A DNA stretch of 5,763 nt from an uncultured Oscillospiraceae bacterium (lineage in GTDB: Bacteria; Bacillota; Clostridia; Oscillospirales; Acutalibacteraceae). Shown piece by piece: positions 1-5,665 of this stretch; within the stretch, counting starts at the first letter, position 1; the number at the start of each line of letters is the position of its first letter. The DNA is taken from positions 1 through 5,763 of the forward strand of contig URYV01000104.1 in the NCBI GenBank assembly GCA_900552285.1, read 5' to 3'. Position numbers and translations under genes: made by a program. Below the pieces are notes generated by a model, which had not been told where the DNA came from, ran no database searches, and was given only the letters and a program-made list of their open reading frames with translations.

Positions 1-51
1 GCCCTCGGCCTCCAGCAGGCGGCTGATGATGGCGGTGCCAAAGCTGGGGTG
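1..51 (-). pseudogene. ygiQ: YgiQ-family radical SAM protein fragment (chimeric end)
   Basis: Read on the minus strand from 51 down to 1, the sequence gives HPSFGTAIISRLLEAEG. This matches the strongly conserved N-terminal stretch of YgiQ/UPF0313 radical SAM proteins (DHPSFGxAIIGRxLEAxG in the E. coli protein, from memory). Only 17 residues are present. No start codon is in view, and the upstream sequence belongs to grpE in a different frame, so this cannot be an expressed gene as it stands. Base composition also differs: 35 of the first 50 bases are G or C, and the codons (CTG CTG GAG GCC GAG GGC) are richer in G/C than those of the rest of the window. It is probably a foreign or distant piece joined by assembly or amplification. 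The family match is seen directly; the artefact explanation is inference. Confidence 0.8.
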
Positions 52-301
52 TAACCTCGGCACGGGTGTCCACGCCGATGCGCTCGGTTTCCCGCTTTGT
101 ACGCTTTTTATAATTGTCATACTCGGCGGCAAGCCTCAGGTAAAGGTCTTTCTGTTCCTTAAGCTCGTTTTCCAGCTTTTCGATTTTTTCAAGATTTTCA
201 TCGGTCTTTTCGGCCTGCTCGGCCTTTTGTTCGGTTTTCTCGGTTTTTGTCTCCTTAACCGAATCCGTTTCCTTTTCGGTATGCTGCTTTTTTTCTTTCA
301 A
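2..301 (-). CDS. grpE: GrpE, DnaK nucleotide exchange factor, N-terminal part, fused to foreign sequence
   Basis: GrpE is a cytoplasmic cochaperone that drives ADP release from DnaK. The frame opens with TTG at 301..299. It is preceded by AAGAGGTG six bases upstream, and an in-frame TGA at 307..305 leaves no better start. Residues 2-45 are charged and rich in Lys, Glu and Thr, the usual disordered GrpE N-terminus. They lead into a coiled coil and the family-typical LYLRLAAEYDNYKKRTKRE followed by TERIGVDTRAEV. After residue 83 (base 53) the GrpE match stops, and the next bases fit YgiQ in another frame, so the last ~17 codons are not GrpE. The gene follows hrcA by 12 bases, and its ribosome site abuts the hrcA stop, as expected for an hrcA-grpE-dnaK operon under HrcA control. 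The native gene should run to about 180-220 residues. Confidence 0.9.
   Translation of the reverse strand, partial: MKEKKQHTEKETDSVKETKTEKTEQKAEQAEKTDENLEKIEKLENELKEQKDLYLRLAAEYDNYKKRTKRETERIGVDTRAEVTPQLWHRHHQPPAGGRG
44..58. other. Breakpoint between grpE and YgiQ-like sequence
   Basis: On the minus strand the GrpE frame reads sensibly through GCC GAG GTT (to base 53). The YgiQ frame starts to make sense at CAC CCC AGC (51..43). The two frames differ, so the join falls around bases 49-55, within GTTACACCCC. There is no mobile-element end, no target-site duplication and no long repeat. This is what a chimeric read or contig join looks like. Confidence 0.75.
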
Positions 302-313
302 AATTCACACCTC

Positions 314-1336
314 TTAAATATTTTTCAAAAGTATTTTTTCGATTGCCGAAGCAAAATATTCTATGCTGGGGATATAGTGAAAATAATCAAGCCTTGTGGG
401 GCCGATTATTGCTATCTTTCCAATCATGTGAGAGCTGCCCGCATATCCTGCCGAAATGATGGCTGCGGACGAAAGCGCCTCTTCGTCGGTTTCCTCACCG
501 ATAAGTACCTCGGTTTTTTCGCCCACTCTTTTAAGTATCTGAGAGAGCGATTCCTTTCTGCTTAAAAAGCCGAGAATATTTAAAAGATTTTCCTCTGTCA
601 TGTCTCCGCGGAAAAGCAGATTTGTTTCTCCCTCAAAGCGGTATTTTATGTCGACAAAATCCTGAACCGTCAGGAAAAAGCCGTTAAGCACCGAGGAAAG
701 GGCAAGCATTTTGTCACCGAGCATAGGGGCAAGGGTCTGAACCTGTGCCGGGGTGATGTTACAAAGCTTTTTGCCGGAAAACGCCTTGTTGATTACCTTT
801 ACGAAAAGATCGGCGTCGTCGGATGTTATGCTTACATCGCAATGGCAAACCCTGTTCTTTATCATTCCCGACGAGGTGAGAACCGCCAAAAGCAGGATTC
901 CCCTTCCCATTGGGATGACCTCGACCTTTGAAAGAGCCGCATCCTTGTCCACCGGAACGGTGGTAACGGCGGCGCAGCGGGTAATGTTTGCAAGCACCGT
1001 TCCCGCCTTGACCATAAAATCGTCGGGATTGTCGACGTATTGGGGAAGCGCATTGTCAATAAACTGTTTGTCGCGGTCGGAAAGCTTATATTTCTTCATA
1101 AGGCTGCTTACATAGAAACGAAAGCCCTTGTTGGAAGGAATACGGCCCGCCGAGGTGTGTGGCTGAACAAGAAAGCCGAGCTCAATGAGCTCACTCATTT
1201 CATTTCGCACCGTTGCGGAAGAACAGGCCGAATCAAGGGCACTGCACACGGCTTTTGAGCCGACGGGAGCGCCGGTGGCAATGTACTGCTCGACAATGTT
1301 TGACAGAACGAGCTTTTTTCTTTCGCTGAGTTCCAC
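314..1336 (-). CDS. hrcA: HrcA, heat-inducible transcription repressor
   Basis: HrcA represses class I heat-shock operons (hrcA-grpE-dnaK-dnaJ, groESL) by binding CIRCE; in the well-studied systems its folding depends on GroEL. The 340-residue product has the family's normal length. The N-terminal winged helix covers about residues 1-75, including SSATVRNEMSELIELG (39-54) and the signature TSAGRIPSNKGFRFYV (61-76). The central GAF-like region follows, and the C-terminus carries the hallmark IGPTRLDYFHYIPSIEY. I chose GTG at 1336..1334 because GGAGGTG (1349..1343) lies six bases upstream. The longer open frame starting at GTG 1363 would begin inside the CIRCE operator and has no ribosome site; the GTG at 1345 lies within the Shine-Dalgarno itself. 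The gene is followed by grpE after 12 bases. No frameshift or missing motif is seen. Confidence 0.97.
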   Translation of the reverse strand: MELSERKKLVLSNIVEQYIATGAPVGSKAVCSALDSACSSATVRNEMSELIELGFLVQPHTSAGRIPSNKGFRFYVSSLMKKYKLSDRDKQFIDNALPQYVDNPDDFMVKAGTVLANITRCAAVTTVPVDKDAALSKVEVIPMGRGILLLAVLTSSGMIKNRVCHCDVSITSDDADLFVKVINKAFSGKKLCNITPAQVQTLAPMLGDKMLALSSVLNGFFLTVQDFVDIKYRFEGETNLLFRGDMTEENLLNILGFLSRKESLSQILKRVGEKTEVLIGEETDEEALSSAAIISAGYAGSSHMIGKIAIIGPTRLDYFHYIPSIEYFASAIEKILLKNI

Positions 1337-1356
1337 TTGATTCACCTCCCATGTGT

Positions 1357-1383
1357 TTAGCACTCATTACCTCGGAGTGCTAA
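1357..1383. promoter_or_regulatory. CIRCE operator, HrcA binding site
   Basis: The sequence is TTAGCACTC, nine bases (1366..1374), then GAGTGCTAA: a perfect match to the CIRCE inverted repeat. It sits between the hrcA promoter and the hrcA ribosome site, 20 bases before the GTG start, so it would be at the very 5' end of the transcript. This implies HrcA autorepression of hrcA-grpE. The site is seen directly; the role is well established for this element. Confidence 0.98.
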
Positions 1384-1392
1384 CGTAAGTAT

Positions 1393-1421
1393 AATTTACC
1401 ACCGCCTGACCTTATTGTCAA
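1393..1421 (-). promoter_or_regulatory. Sigma-A-type promoter of the hrcA operon
   Basis: On the minus strand there is a perfect -35 TTGACA (1421..1416), a 17-base spacer and a -10 TAAATT (1398..1393, four of six consensus bases). Transcription would start near 1386, immediately before CIRCE, so repressor binding would block initiation. A TATACT lies slightly further on (1393..1388), but with a 22-base spacer, so it is less likely to be the -10. Confidence 0.75.
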
Positions 1422-1460
1422 TACCATTCCGTGAATTGTTTGTTAATAATTTATGAACTT

Positions 1461-1477
1461 CTTGACCTTTCTTGACC
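1461..1477. repeat. Tandem CTTGACC direct repeat in divergent promoter region
   Basis: CTTGACC occurs at 1461..1467 and again at 1471..1477, a 10-base period that places both copies on the same DNA face. It lies between the divergent hrcA and TetR-family promoters, 24 bases before the -35 of the latter. It could be a regulator half-site pair, but chance cannot be excluded for seven-base repeats. Confidence 0.4.
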
Positions 1478-1500
1478 AAATCAATTACATTTTTTTACGG

Positions 1501-1529
1501 TTGAATTCGGCATAGCCTTAATATATAAT
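1501..1529 (+). promoter_or_regulatory. Sigma-A-type promoter of the TetR-family gene
   Basis: TTGAAT (1501..1506), a 17-base spacer, then a perfect TATAAT (1524..1529). The predicted start near 1536 leaves a leader of about 32 bases before the ATG at 1568. No TetR-type palindromic operator clearly overlaps it. Confidence 0.75.
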
Positions 1530-1567
1530 AATTGTAAAGTTTAAGCGTGAGGAGGAGAAACCGGGTA

Positions 1568-2122
1568 ATGGCTAATTTTACAAAGCGTGAAATAAAGAAA
1601 ACCTTTGCCGAGCTTCTCAATCAAAAGCCTTTAAGCAAAATAAGCGTGAAAGATATTGTTGACCGCTGCGGGGTCAGCAGAAACACCTTTTACTATTATT
1701 TTGAGGACATTCCAACCCTGCTTAACAGCATTGTTGCCGACCAAGCCGACGAGCTTATTAAAAATCATTCGACCTTTGACAGCCTTGAGGACTGCGTCGA
1801 CGTTATTTTTAAATATGCTCTTGAAAACAAAAAGGCCGTGCTTCATGTTTATCAGTCGCTCGGGCGGGAAATATACGACGATTTTCTTGTCAAAGCCTGC
1901 GGATATGCCGTGACCGAACACATTAAAATTCTCACATCGGATTTGAATATTTCCGACGACCAGCGAAACGCGGTCATAAAATTCACGAAATGCACCCTTA
2001 TAGGCGCCTGCATAGATTGGATAAGCGAGGGCATGAAGGACGATTATACCGAGGACTTCCACCGTCTGTCGCGCATGTGCAGGGAGCTTCTTGACAGATT
2101 TGTCGAACAGCATAAAAAATAA
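1568..2122 (+). CDS. TetR/AcrR-family transcriptional regulator
   Basis: This 184-residue protein has the size and layout of a TetR-family repressor. The N-terminal helix-turn-helix spans about residues 9-47, with KISVKDIVDRCGVSRNTFYYYF (24-45) containing the recognition helix and the family's YYYF ending. The rest is an all-helical ligand-binding and dimerisation domain with several Cys residues, without a motif I can tie to a ligand. The HTH style resembles the DhaS-like subgroup, a weak similarity from memory. I chose ATG 1568 because GGAGGAG (1551..1557) lies ten bases before it; GTG 1547 is in frame but has no ribosome site. It has its own promoter and terminator, so it is a single-gene transcript. 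Its target is not visible; the downstream membrane protein and fatty acid kinase genes are the nearest candidates. Confidence 0.92.
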   Translation: MANFTKREIKKTFAELLNQKPLSKISVKDIVDRCGVSRNTFYYYFEDIPTLLNSIVADQADELIKNHSTFDSLEDCVDVIFKYALENKKAVLHVYQSLGREIYDDFLVKACGYAVTEHIKILTSDLNISDDQRNAVIKFTKCTLIGACIDWISEGMKDDYTEDFHRLSRMCRELLDRFVEQHKK

Positions 2123-2139
2123 TATTTAAAATAATTCTG

Positions 2140-2187
2140 TGCCTCTCGGCTGCCGGCGTTTAAGTTTTCGGCTCCGAGGGGCATTTT
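2140..2187 (+). terminator. Hairpin terminator after the TetR-family gene
   Basis: TGCCTCTCGG (2140..2149) pairs with CCGAGGGGCA (2174..2183), with one G-T pair. Inside the loop GCCG (2152..2155) can pair with CGGC (2169..2172), extending the structure. Only four T residues follow (2184..2187), so termination may be partial. Confidence 0.7.
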
Positions 2188-2208
2188 CGAACATTTTCGA
2201 TAAAATGC
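2181..2208 (+). repeat. Inverted repeat overlapping the terminator arm
   Basis: GCATTTT (2181..2187) can pair with AAAATGC (2202..2208) across 14 bases that contain a second copy of CATTTTCGA (copies at 2182..2190 and 2192..2200). It shares GCA with the descending arm of the terminator, so the two hairpins could not both form completely. Whether this has a function is unknown. Confidence 0.4.
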
Positions 2209-2224
2209 ACAAAAATGTGACATT
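2208..2224. promoter_or_regulatory. Overlapping small palindromes, candidate operator
   Basis: CACA-AAAA-TGTG (2208..2219) overlaps the perfect odd palindrome AATGT-G-ACATT (2214..2224). They sit 10 bases upstream of the TTGACA at 2234 in front of the membrane protein gene. Their position would suit a regulator of the downstream cluster, possibly the adjacent TetR protein; this is inference. The sites are short, and AT-rich intergenic DNA yields such palindromes by chance. Confidence 0.35.
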
Positions 2225-2233
2225 GCCGATTCA

Positions 2234-2268
2234 TTGACAGTTTTAATCAAAGCGGTGCCGAGTATAAT
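2234..2268 (+). promoter_or_regulatory. Possible promoter of the membrane protein-DegV-FakA cluster
   Basis: A perfect TTGACA (2234..2239) and a perfect TATAAT (2263..2268, with an overlapping second copy) lie in front of the 2308 gene, but they are 23 bases apart, well beyond the usual 16-18. Either the -10 works with a poor -35, or an activator compensates for the spacing. No better pair is seen in this gap. Confidence 0.45.
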
Positions 2269-2307
2269 ATAATCGTAAATCACTTATATCTTGAAAGGAG
2301 CATATAT

Positions 2308-2931
2308 ATGCATGAATTTAAAATGAGGTCGGTGGCTCCCATGCGCGTTGCAAAAACGGGATATATCGCCGTTTCGATTCTTCTTGCAGTTCTCGGCATT
2401 GTGCTTATCGCATGGCCGACATTTTCGGTAAACGCTTTGGGGGTTATATGCGGAATACTTCTCATTCTGTTCGGAGGGGTAAAGCTTGTGGGCTATTTTT
2501 CCAAGGACCTTTACCGTCTTGCCTTTCAGTATGATATGCCCTTCGGAATACTTCTTATAATTCTCGGAATAATCATGCTTATCCATCCCGGAAATCTTGC
2601 AAGCTTTATTTGCGTTGTTTTCGGTCTGTCGGTTCTTATAAGCAGCCTGTTTAACATTCAGACCGCCCTCGACGCCAAAAAATTCGGTATAAATCAATGG
2701 TGGCTGATATTTGCGCTTTCGGTCATTGCCGCCGTTTGGGGACTTATTCTTGTTTTCCGTCCCTCCGAGGCAGCCGACGTTATGGCTGTTCTGCTCGGTA
2801 TAACTCTTCTTTTTGAAAGCGCCGTTAATATCTGCACGGTTGTCACTTCGGTAAAAATCGTCAAAAATCAACATCCCGACGTTTATGTTGAAGAGGATTA
2901 TTATTTTGACGATAAAAATAATAACAATTAA
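2308..2931 (+). CDS. DUF308/HdeD-like six-helix membrane protein
   Basis: The 207-residue product is a small integral membrane protein with about six hydrophobic segments near residues 19-36, 41-64, 77-95, 98-120, 131-150 and 155-180. They form three helix pairs, each pair turning at a short loop with a Pro motif (AWP, IHP, FRP). This three-fold repeat and the Gly-rich helices (LLAVLGIVLIAWP, LLIILGIIMLIHP) match the DUF308/HdeD family, some members of which are linked to acid stress; the molecular role is unknown. The C-terminus is an acidic, cytosolic-looking tail (VEEDYYFDD) ending in Asn repeats. ATG 2308 follows AAAGGAG (2294..2300) by seven bases. The next gene begins 30 bases after the stop with no terminator between, so cotranscription with the DegV/FakA pair is likely. 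A role in lipid or envelope adaptation is inferred from context only. Confidence 0.85.
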   Translation: MHEFKMRSVAPMRVAKTGYIAVSILLAVLGIVLIAWPTFSVNALGVICGILLILFGGVKLVGYFSKDLYRLAFQYDMPFGILLIILGIIMLIHPGNLASFICVVFGLSVLISSLFNIQTALDAKKFGINQWWLIFALSVIAAVWGLILVFRPSEAADVMAVLLGITLLFESAVNICTVVTSVKIVKNQHPDVYVEEDYYFDDKNNNN

Positions 2932-2961
2932 GTAAATCAACACAGACAAAGGAGAAAAAAT

Positions 2962-3846
2962 ATGAGACCCGTAAAAATTCTTTCCGATTCCTGCTGCGAT
3001 CTCGACGCCGGACTCAGAGAAAAATATGATATTGATTATTTGAGAATGAAAACCGTTTATGAGGATAAAGAGCAGTCGGCAAGCCTTGATTGGGAATACT
3101 ATTCCCCGAGAGAGCTGTATGACATTATGAGAGAGGGCGGCCGCGTGCTGACGGCGCAGGTTCCCGTTGAGGAGTTTCGCCGCGGATTTACTCTTTATCT
3201 TGAAAAAGGCTTTGATATTGTTTATATCGGCTGTTCTCTTAAGCAGTCAAGCTCTGTCAACACCGGTATTGTTGTGGCCAAAGAGCTTGCCGAAAAATAT
3301 CCCGACGCCGAAATTTATTGTATTGATTCGCTTAACGCCTGCGTCGGCGAAGGTATGCTTGCAATTGAGGCGGCAAAAATGAGAGACGAAGGTCTTTCGG
3401 CAAAGGAAATCGCCGATAAGGTGAGCGAAAAGCGCAATTTTGTCAATGAATACTGCACGGTACATACCCTTGACTGTCTCAAACGCAGCGGCCGAGTAAA
3501 GGCATCGTCCGCATTTTTCGGAAACCTTCTCGGTGTTAAGCCTATTATTATTTCGGATAAGGTCGGAAACCAGACACCTATCAAAAAGGTAAAGGGCAGA
3601 AAAGCTTCTCTTGAGGAGCTTGTAAATCTTCTCAAGGAGTCGATCGTCGAACCGGAGGAACAATGCGTATATGTCGCTCACGCCGATTGCGAGACCGAGG
3701 CTGTAAAACTTGCCGAGCTTATCAAAGAAAGAATACCCTGCAAAGAAGTGCATATAGGATACATAGGACCGATTATCGGAGCGTCCATCGGACCCGAGGC
3801 GCTGGCGATTTTCGGATTCGGTAAGGAAGTTACTTTTGAGGGGTGA
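2962..3846 (+). CDS. degV: DegV-family (FakB-type) fatty-acid-binding protein
   Basis: DegV proteins bind a fatty acid and, in the characterised FakB members, hand its carboxylate to FakA for phosphorylation. The resulting acyl phosphate enters phospholipid synthesis. The 294 residues have normal family length. Visible motifs are ILSDSCCDL (6-14), TAQVP (64-68), IGCSLKQSSS (89-98), IDSLNACVGEG (121-131), HTLDCLKRSGRVK (168-180), LLGVKPII (189-196) and IGPIIGASIGPEALAIF (268-284). In the last motif most family members have GAHxGPG, with His as one of the carboxylate ligands (His266 in S. aureus FakB1, from memory). Here that position is Ser275 and the following Gly is Glu279. The start is clear: AAAGGAG at 2948..2954, seven bases before ATG. 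The stop TGA (3844..3846) lies in the initiation region of the kinase gene, suggesting coupled translation and a matched pair. Confidence 0.93.
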   Translation: MRPVKILSDSCCDLDAGLREKYDIDYLRMKTVYEDKEQSASLDWEYYSPRELYDIMREGGRVLTAQVPVEEFRRGFTLYLEKGFDIVYIGCSLKQSSSVNTGIVVAKELAEKYPDAEIYCIDSLNACVGEGMLAIEAAKMRDEGLSAKEIADKVSEKRNFVNEYCTVHTLDCLKRSGRVKASSAFFGNLLGVKPIIISDKVGNQTPIKKVKGRKASLEELVNLLKESIVEPEEQCVYVAHADCETEAVKLAELIKERIPCKEVHIGYIGPIIGASIGPEALAIFGFGKEVTFEG

Positions 3847-3850
3847 AATC

Positions 3851-5500
3851 ATGCAGTCAGCAACTCTCGACGGACAGACATTTAAAAAGCTGTTAAGCGG
3901 CGGCGCCGCAAATCTTCAGCAGAATTCCAAAACGGTGGACGACCTTAACGTCTTCCCCATTCCCGACGGAGATACCGGCGAAAACATGAGCCGAACCATA
4001 AGGGGCGGTCTTTCCGACCTTGAGGGATACGGCGGAAACTCTATTTACGAGGCTGCATCCATTCTCGCCGACGGAATGCTTCTCAGCGCAAGAGGAAACT
4101 CGGGAGTTATCCTTTCCCGTCTTTTCTACGGCGTTGCCAAGGGTCTTGAGGACAAAAAGGAGGCCACCGTCGGCGATATGGCGGCGGCTCTTAAAAGCGG
4201 AGTGGACAGCGCATATTCGGCTGTGGCAAATCCCACCGAGGGAACCATTCTGACGGTTGCGAGAGAGGCGGCCGACTATGCCGCGTCCCGAATAAACGAA
4301 AACAGTACGCTTGAAAGCTTCGGAAACGATTATTATAATGAGCTGTGCGCCTCCCTAAAAAGGACTCCCGAGCTTCTTTCGGTTTTGAAAGAGGCCGGCG
4401 TTATCGACAGCGACGGAGCGGGTCTTTATTACATAATGGACGGTATCATGAAAACCGTGAGGGGCGAGCAGCCCGAGGCGACGGAAATTTCCGTCGAACA
4501 AAAGGACGGACTTGACCTCAGCCTTTTTGACGAAAACAGCGTCATGACATACGGATATTGCACCGAATTTTTGCTTCGTCTGCAAAATTTCAAGGTAAAT
4601 ATCGATGGACTTTCGGTTGAAGATATGATAAAATGGCTAAATACGGTCGGAGATTCGGTGGTGGCGTTTAAAAACGGTACGGCCGTCAAGGTTCATGTAC
4701 ATACGCTCACTCCCGGAAAGGTGCTTGAACATTTTCAGCAGTACGGCGAGTTTTTGACCGTGAAAATCGAAAACATGACCCTTCAGCACAGCGATCATGA
4801 CAAAAAGCTCGGAGAAACCGCTCCAGAGGTGAGCAGAAAAAAGTATGCAACCGTAACCGTTGCGACGGGACAGGGCATAAAGAAAACCTTTGAGGAACTC
4901 GGCGCCGACTATGTCATATTCGGCGGGCAATGCCAAAATCCTTCCGCAGAAGATTTTATCGAGGCCTTTGACAAGGTCAACGCCGACAACATTTTTGTGC
5001 TTCCCAACAACGGAAATATCGTGCTTGCGGCAAAGCAGGCCGCCGAGCTTTATAAAAAATCGGCTGTTTATGTCGCCGAAAGCGAGAACATCGGCGAGGG
5101 ATATGCAGCGCTTACAATGCTCAGCTATGATTGCGACGATCCCGAAACAATTCTCACCGATATGCAAAGCTCGATGTACGGAGTCGTTACCGGAATGGTG
5201 ACAAAATCCGTCAGAGATACGAGCCTCGGCGGTCTTGACATAAAGAAAGACGATTATATCGGCTTTTCGGGAAAGACAATGCTTTCCGCCTCCGAAAACA
5301 AAATCGATGCTGCGGAAAAATGCCTTGAAAATCTCGACGCCGACGATCATGAAATACTTATTGCAATTTACGGCAGCGACGCTTCAGATGATGAAAAGCA
5401 AAGCTTTCGCCGTATGGCAATGCGCCGTTTTCCCTCTCTCGAGCTTTATGAGATAGACGGCGAGCAGAAGGTTTATGATTTTATACTTATCTTAGAATAA
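3851..5500 (+). CDS. fakA: FakA/YloV-type DAK2 fatty acid kinase ATP-binding subunit
   Basis: FakA phosphorylates fatty acids carried by FakB/DegV proteins, using Mg-ATP. The 549-residue product has the usual length. The N-terminal DhaL-like DAK2 domain (about 1-200) shows LNVFPIPDGDTGENM (32-46; the Asp residues of DGDTG bind metal), ARGNSGVILSR (80-90), NPTEGTILTV (127-136) and DSDGAG (186-191; usually DxGGxG). The middle domain has YCTEF and VHVHT; Cys237, His282 and His284 match the zinc ligands reported for S. aureus FakA. The C-terminal part is the DegV-like FakA domain, with GGQCQNPSAEDF and LPNNGNIVLAA. I chose ATG 3851 because the GAGGGGTGA at 3838..3846 is its ribosome site; a TTG at 3836 is in frame but overlaps the DegV gene without a site of its own. 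The gap to the preceding stop is four bases. Confidence 0.95.
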   Translation: MQSATLDGQTFKKLLSGGAANLQQNSKTVDDLNVFPIPDGDTGENMSRTIRGGLSDLEGYGGNSIYEAASILADGMLLSARGNSGVILSRLFYGVAKGLEDKKEATVGDMAAALKSGVDSAYSAVANPTEGTILTVAREAADYAASRINENSTLESFGNDYYNELCASLKRTPELLSVLKEAGVIDSDGAGLYYIMDGIMKTVRGEQPEATEISVEQKDGLDLSLFDENSVMTYGYCTEFLLRLQNFKVNIDGLSVEDMIKWLNTVGDSVVAFKNGTAVKVHVHTLTPGKVLEHFQQYGEFLTVKIENMTLQHSDHDKKLGETAPEVSRKKYATVTVATGQGIKKTFEELGADYVIFGGQCQNPSAEDFIEAFDKVNADNIFVLPNNGNIVLAAKQAAELYKKSAVYVAESENIGEGYAALTMLSYDCDDPETILTDMQSSMYGVVTGMVTKSVRDTSLGGLDIKKDDYIGFSGKTMLSASENKIDAAEKCLENLDADDHEILIAIYGSDASDDEKQSFRRMAMRRFPSLELYEIDGEQKVYDFILILE

Positions 5501-5518
5501 ACTTTAGAAGGTGAAGCA

Positions 5519-5665
5519 ATGTCGCTTGACTTTACCAAACAAATGAAAAAAGAATACACCATAATTGCCCCCGATATTTTCCCGACTCACATGGAGCTTT
5601 TGTCCGAGCTTTTCAGCGCAGCACGGATAATGTTACCCGTGGAAATTGTTGGGATTTTAAGATAG
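5519..5665 (+). CDS. N-terminus of an acyl-CoA dehydratase activase-like protein, interrupted
   Basis: ATG 5519 follows AGAAGGTG (5506..5513) by five bases and lies 18 bases after the kinase stop. The first ~33 codons, starting SLDFTKQMKKEYTIIAPDIF and then PTHMELLSELFSA, resemble proteins annotated in Clostridia as 2-hydroxyacyl-CoA dehydratase activase-related or CoA-activase proteins (pattern FTKEMKKxYTIL.P...H, from memory). The annotation is uncertain and the physiological role of these homologues is mostly unknown. After about base 5620 the frame runs antisense through an adenylate kinase fragment and hits TAG at 5663..5665, so the 48-residue open frame is not a natural protein. The intact gene would be expected to be several hundred codons or more and to follow the kinase gene in the same direction. 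Confidence 0.6.
   Translation: MSLDFTKQMKKEYTIIAPDIFPTHMELLSELFSAARIMLPVEIVGILR
5608..5622. other. Inverted join between activase-like gene and adk, with microhomology
   Basis: TTTCAGCGCAG (5611..5621) reads as the plus-strand LFSA of the activase-like protein. On the minus strand the same bases read as GCG CTG AAA plus part of the preceding Ala codon, within the RAALK of adenylate kinase. Both readings fit their families, so the two sequences share this stretch and switch strand through it. That is the signature of a microhomology-templated chimera. Confidence 0.75.

Noticed and set aside
2..301. A natural GrpE-radical SAM fusion
   Set aside because: The YgiQ residues lie in a different frame from GrpE, so no fused protein would be made.
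26..565. A plus-strand 179-residue hydrophobic, Phe- and Leu-rich frame resembling a membrane protein
   Set aside because: It is antisense to the Lys/Glu-rich GrpE N-terminus and to the end of hrcA; antisense of GAA/AAA codons yields Phe/Leu-rich translations.
1388..1393. TATACT as the -10 of the hrcA promoter
   Set aside because: It would be 22 bases from the perfect -35; TAAATT at a 17-base spacing fits better.
2284..2949. A minus-strand 221-residue open frame opposite the membrane protein
   Set aside because: It is antisense to a clear six-helix protein with a strong ribosome site; its Lys/Asn-rich composition is the mirror of hydrophobic codons.
4637..5350. A minus-strand 237-residue open frame inside the kinase gene
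   Set aside because: It has no ribosome site and no recognisable family, and it lies fully opposite a strongly supported FakA coding region.
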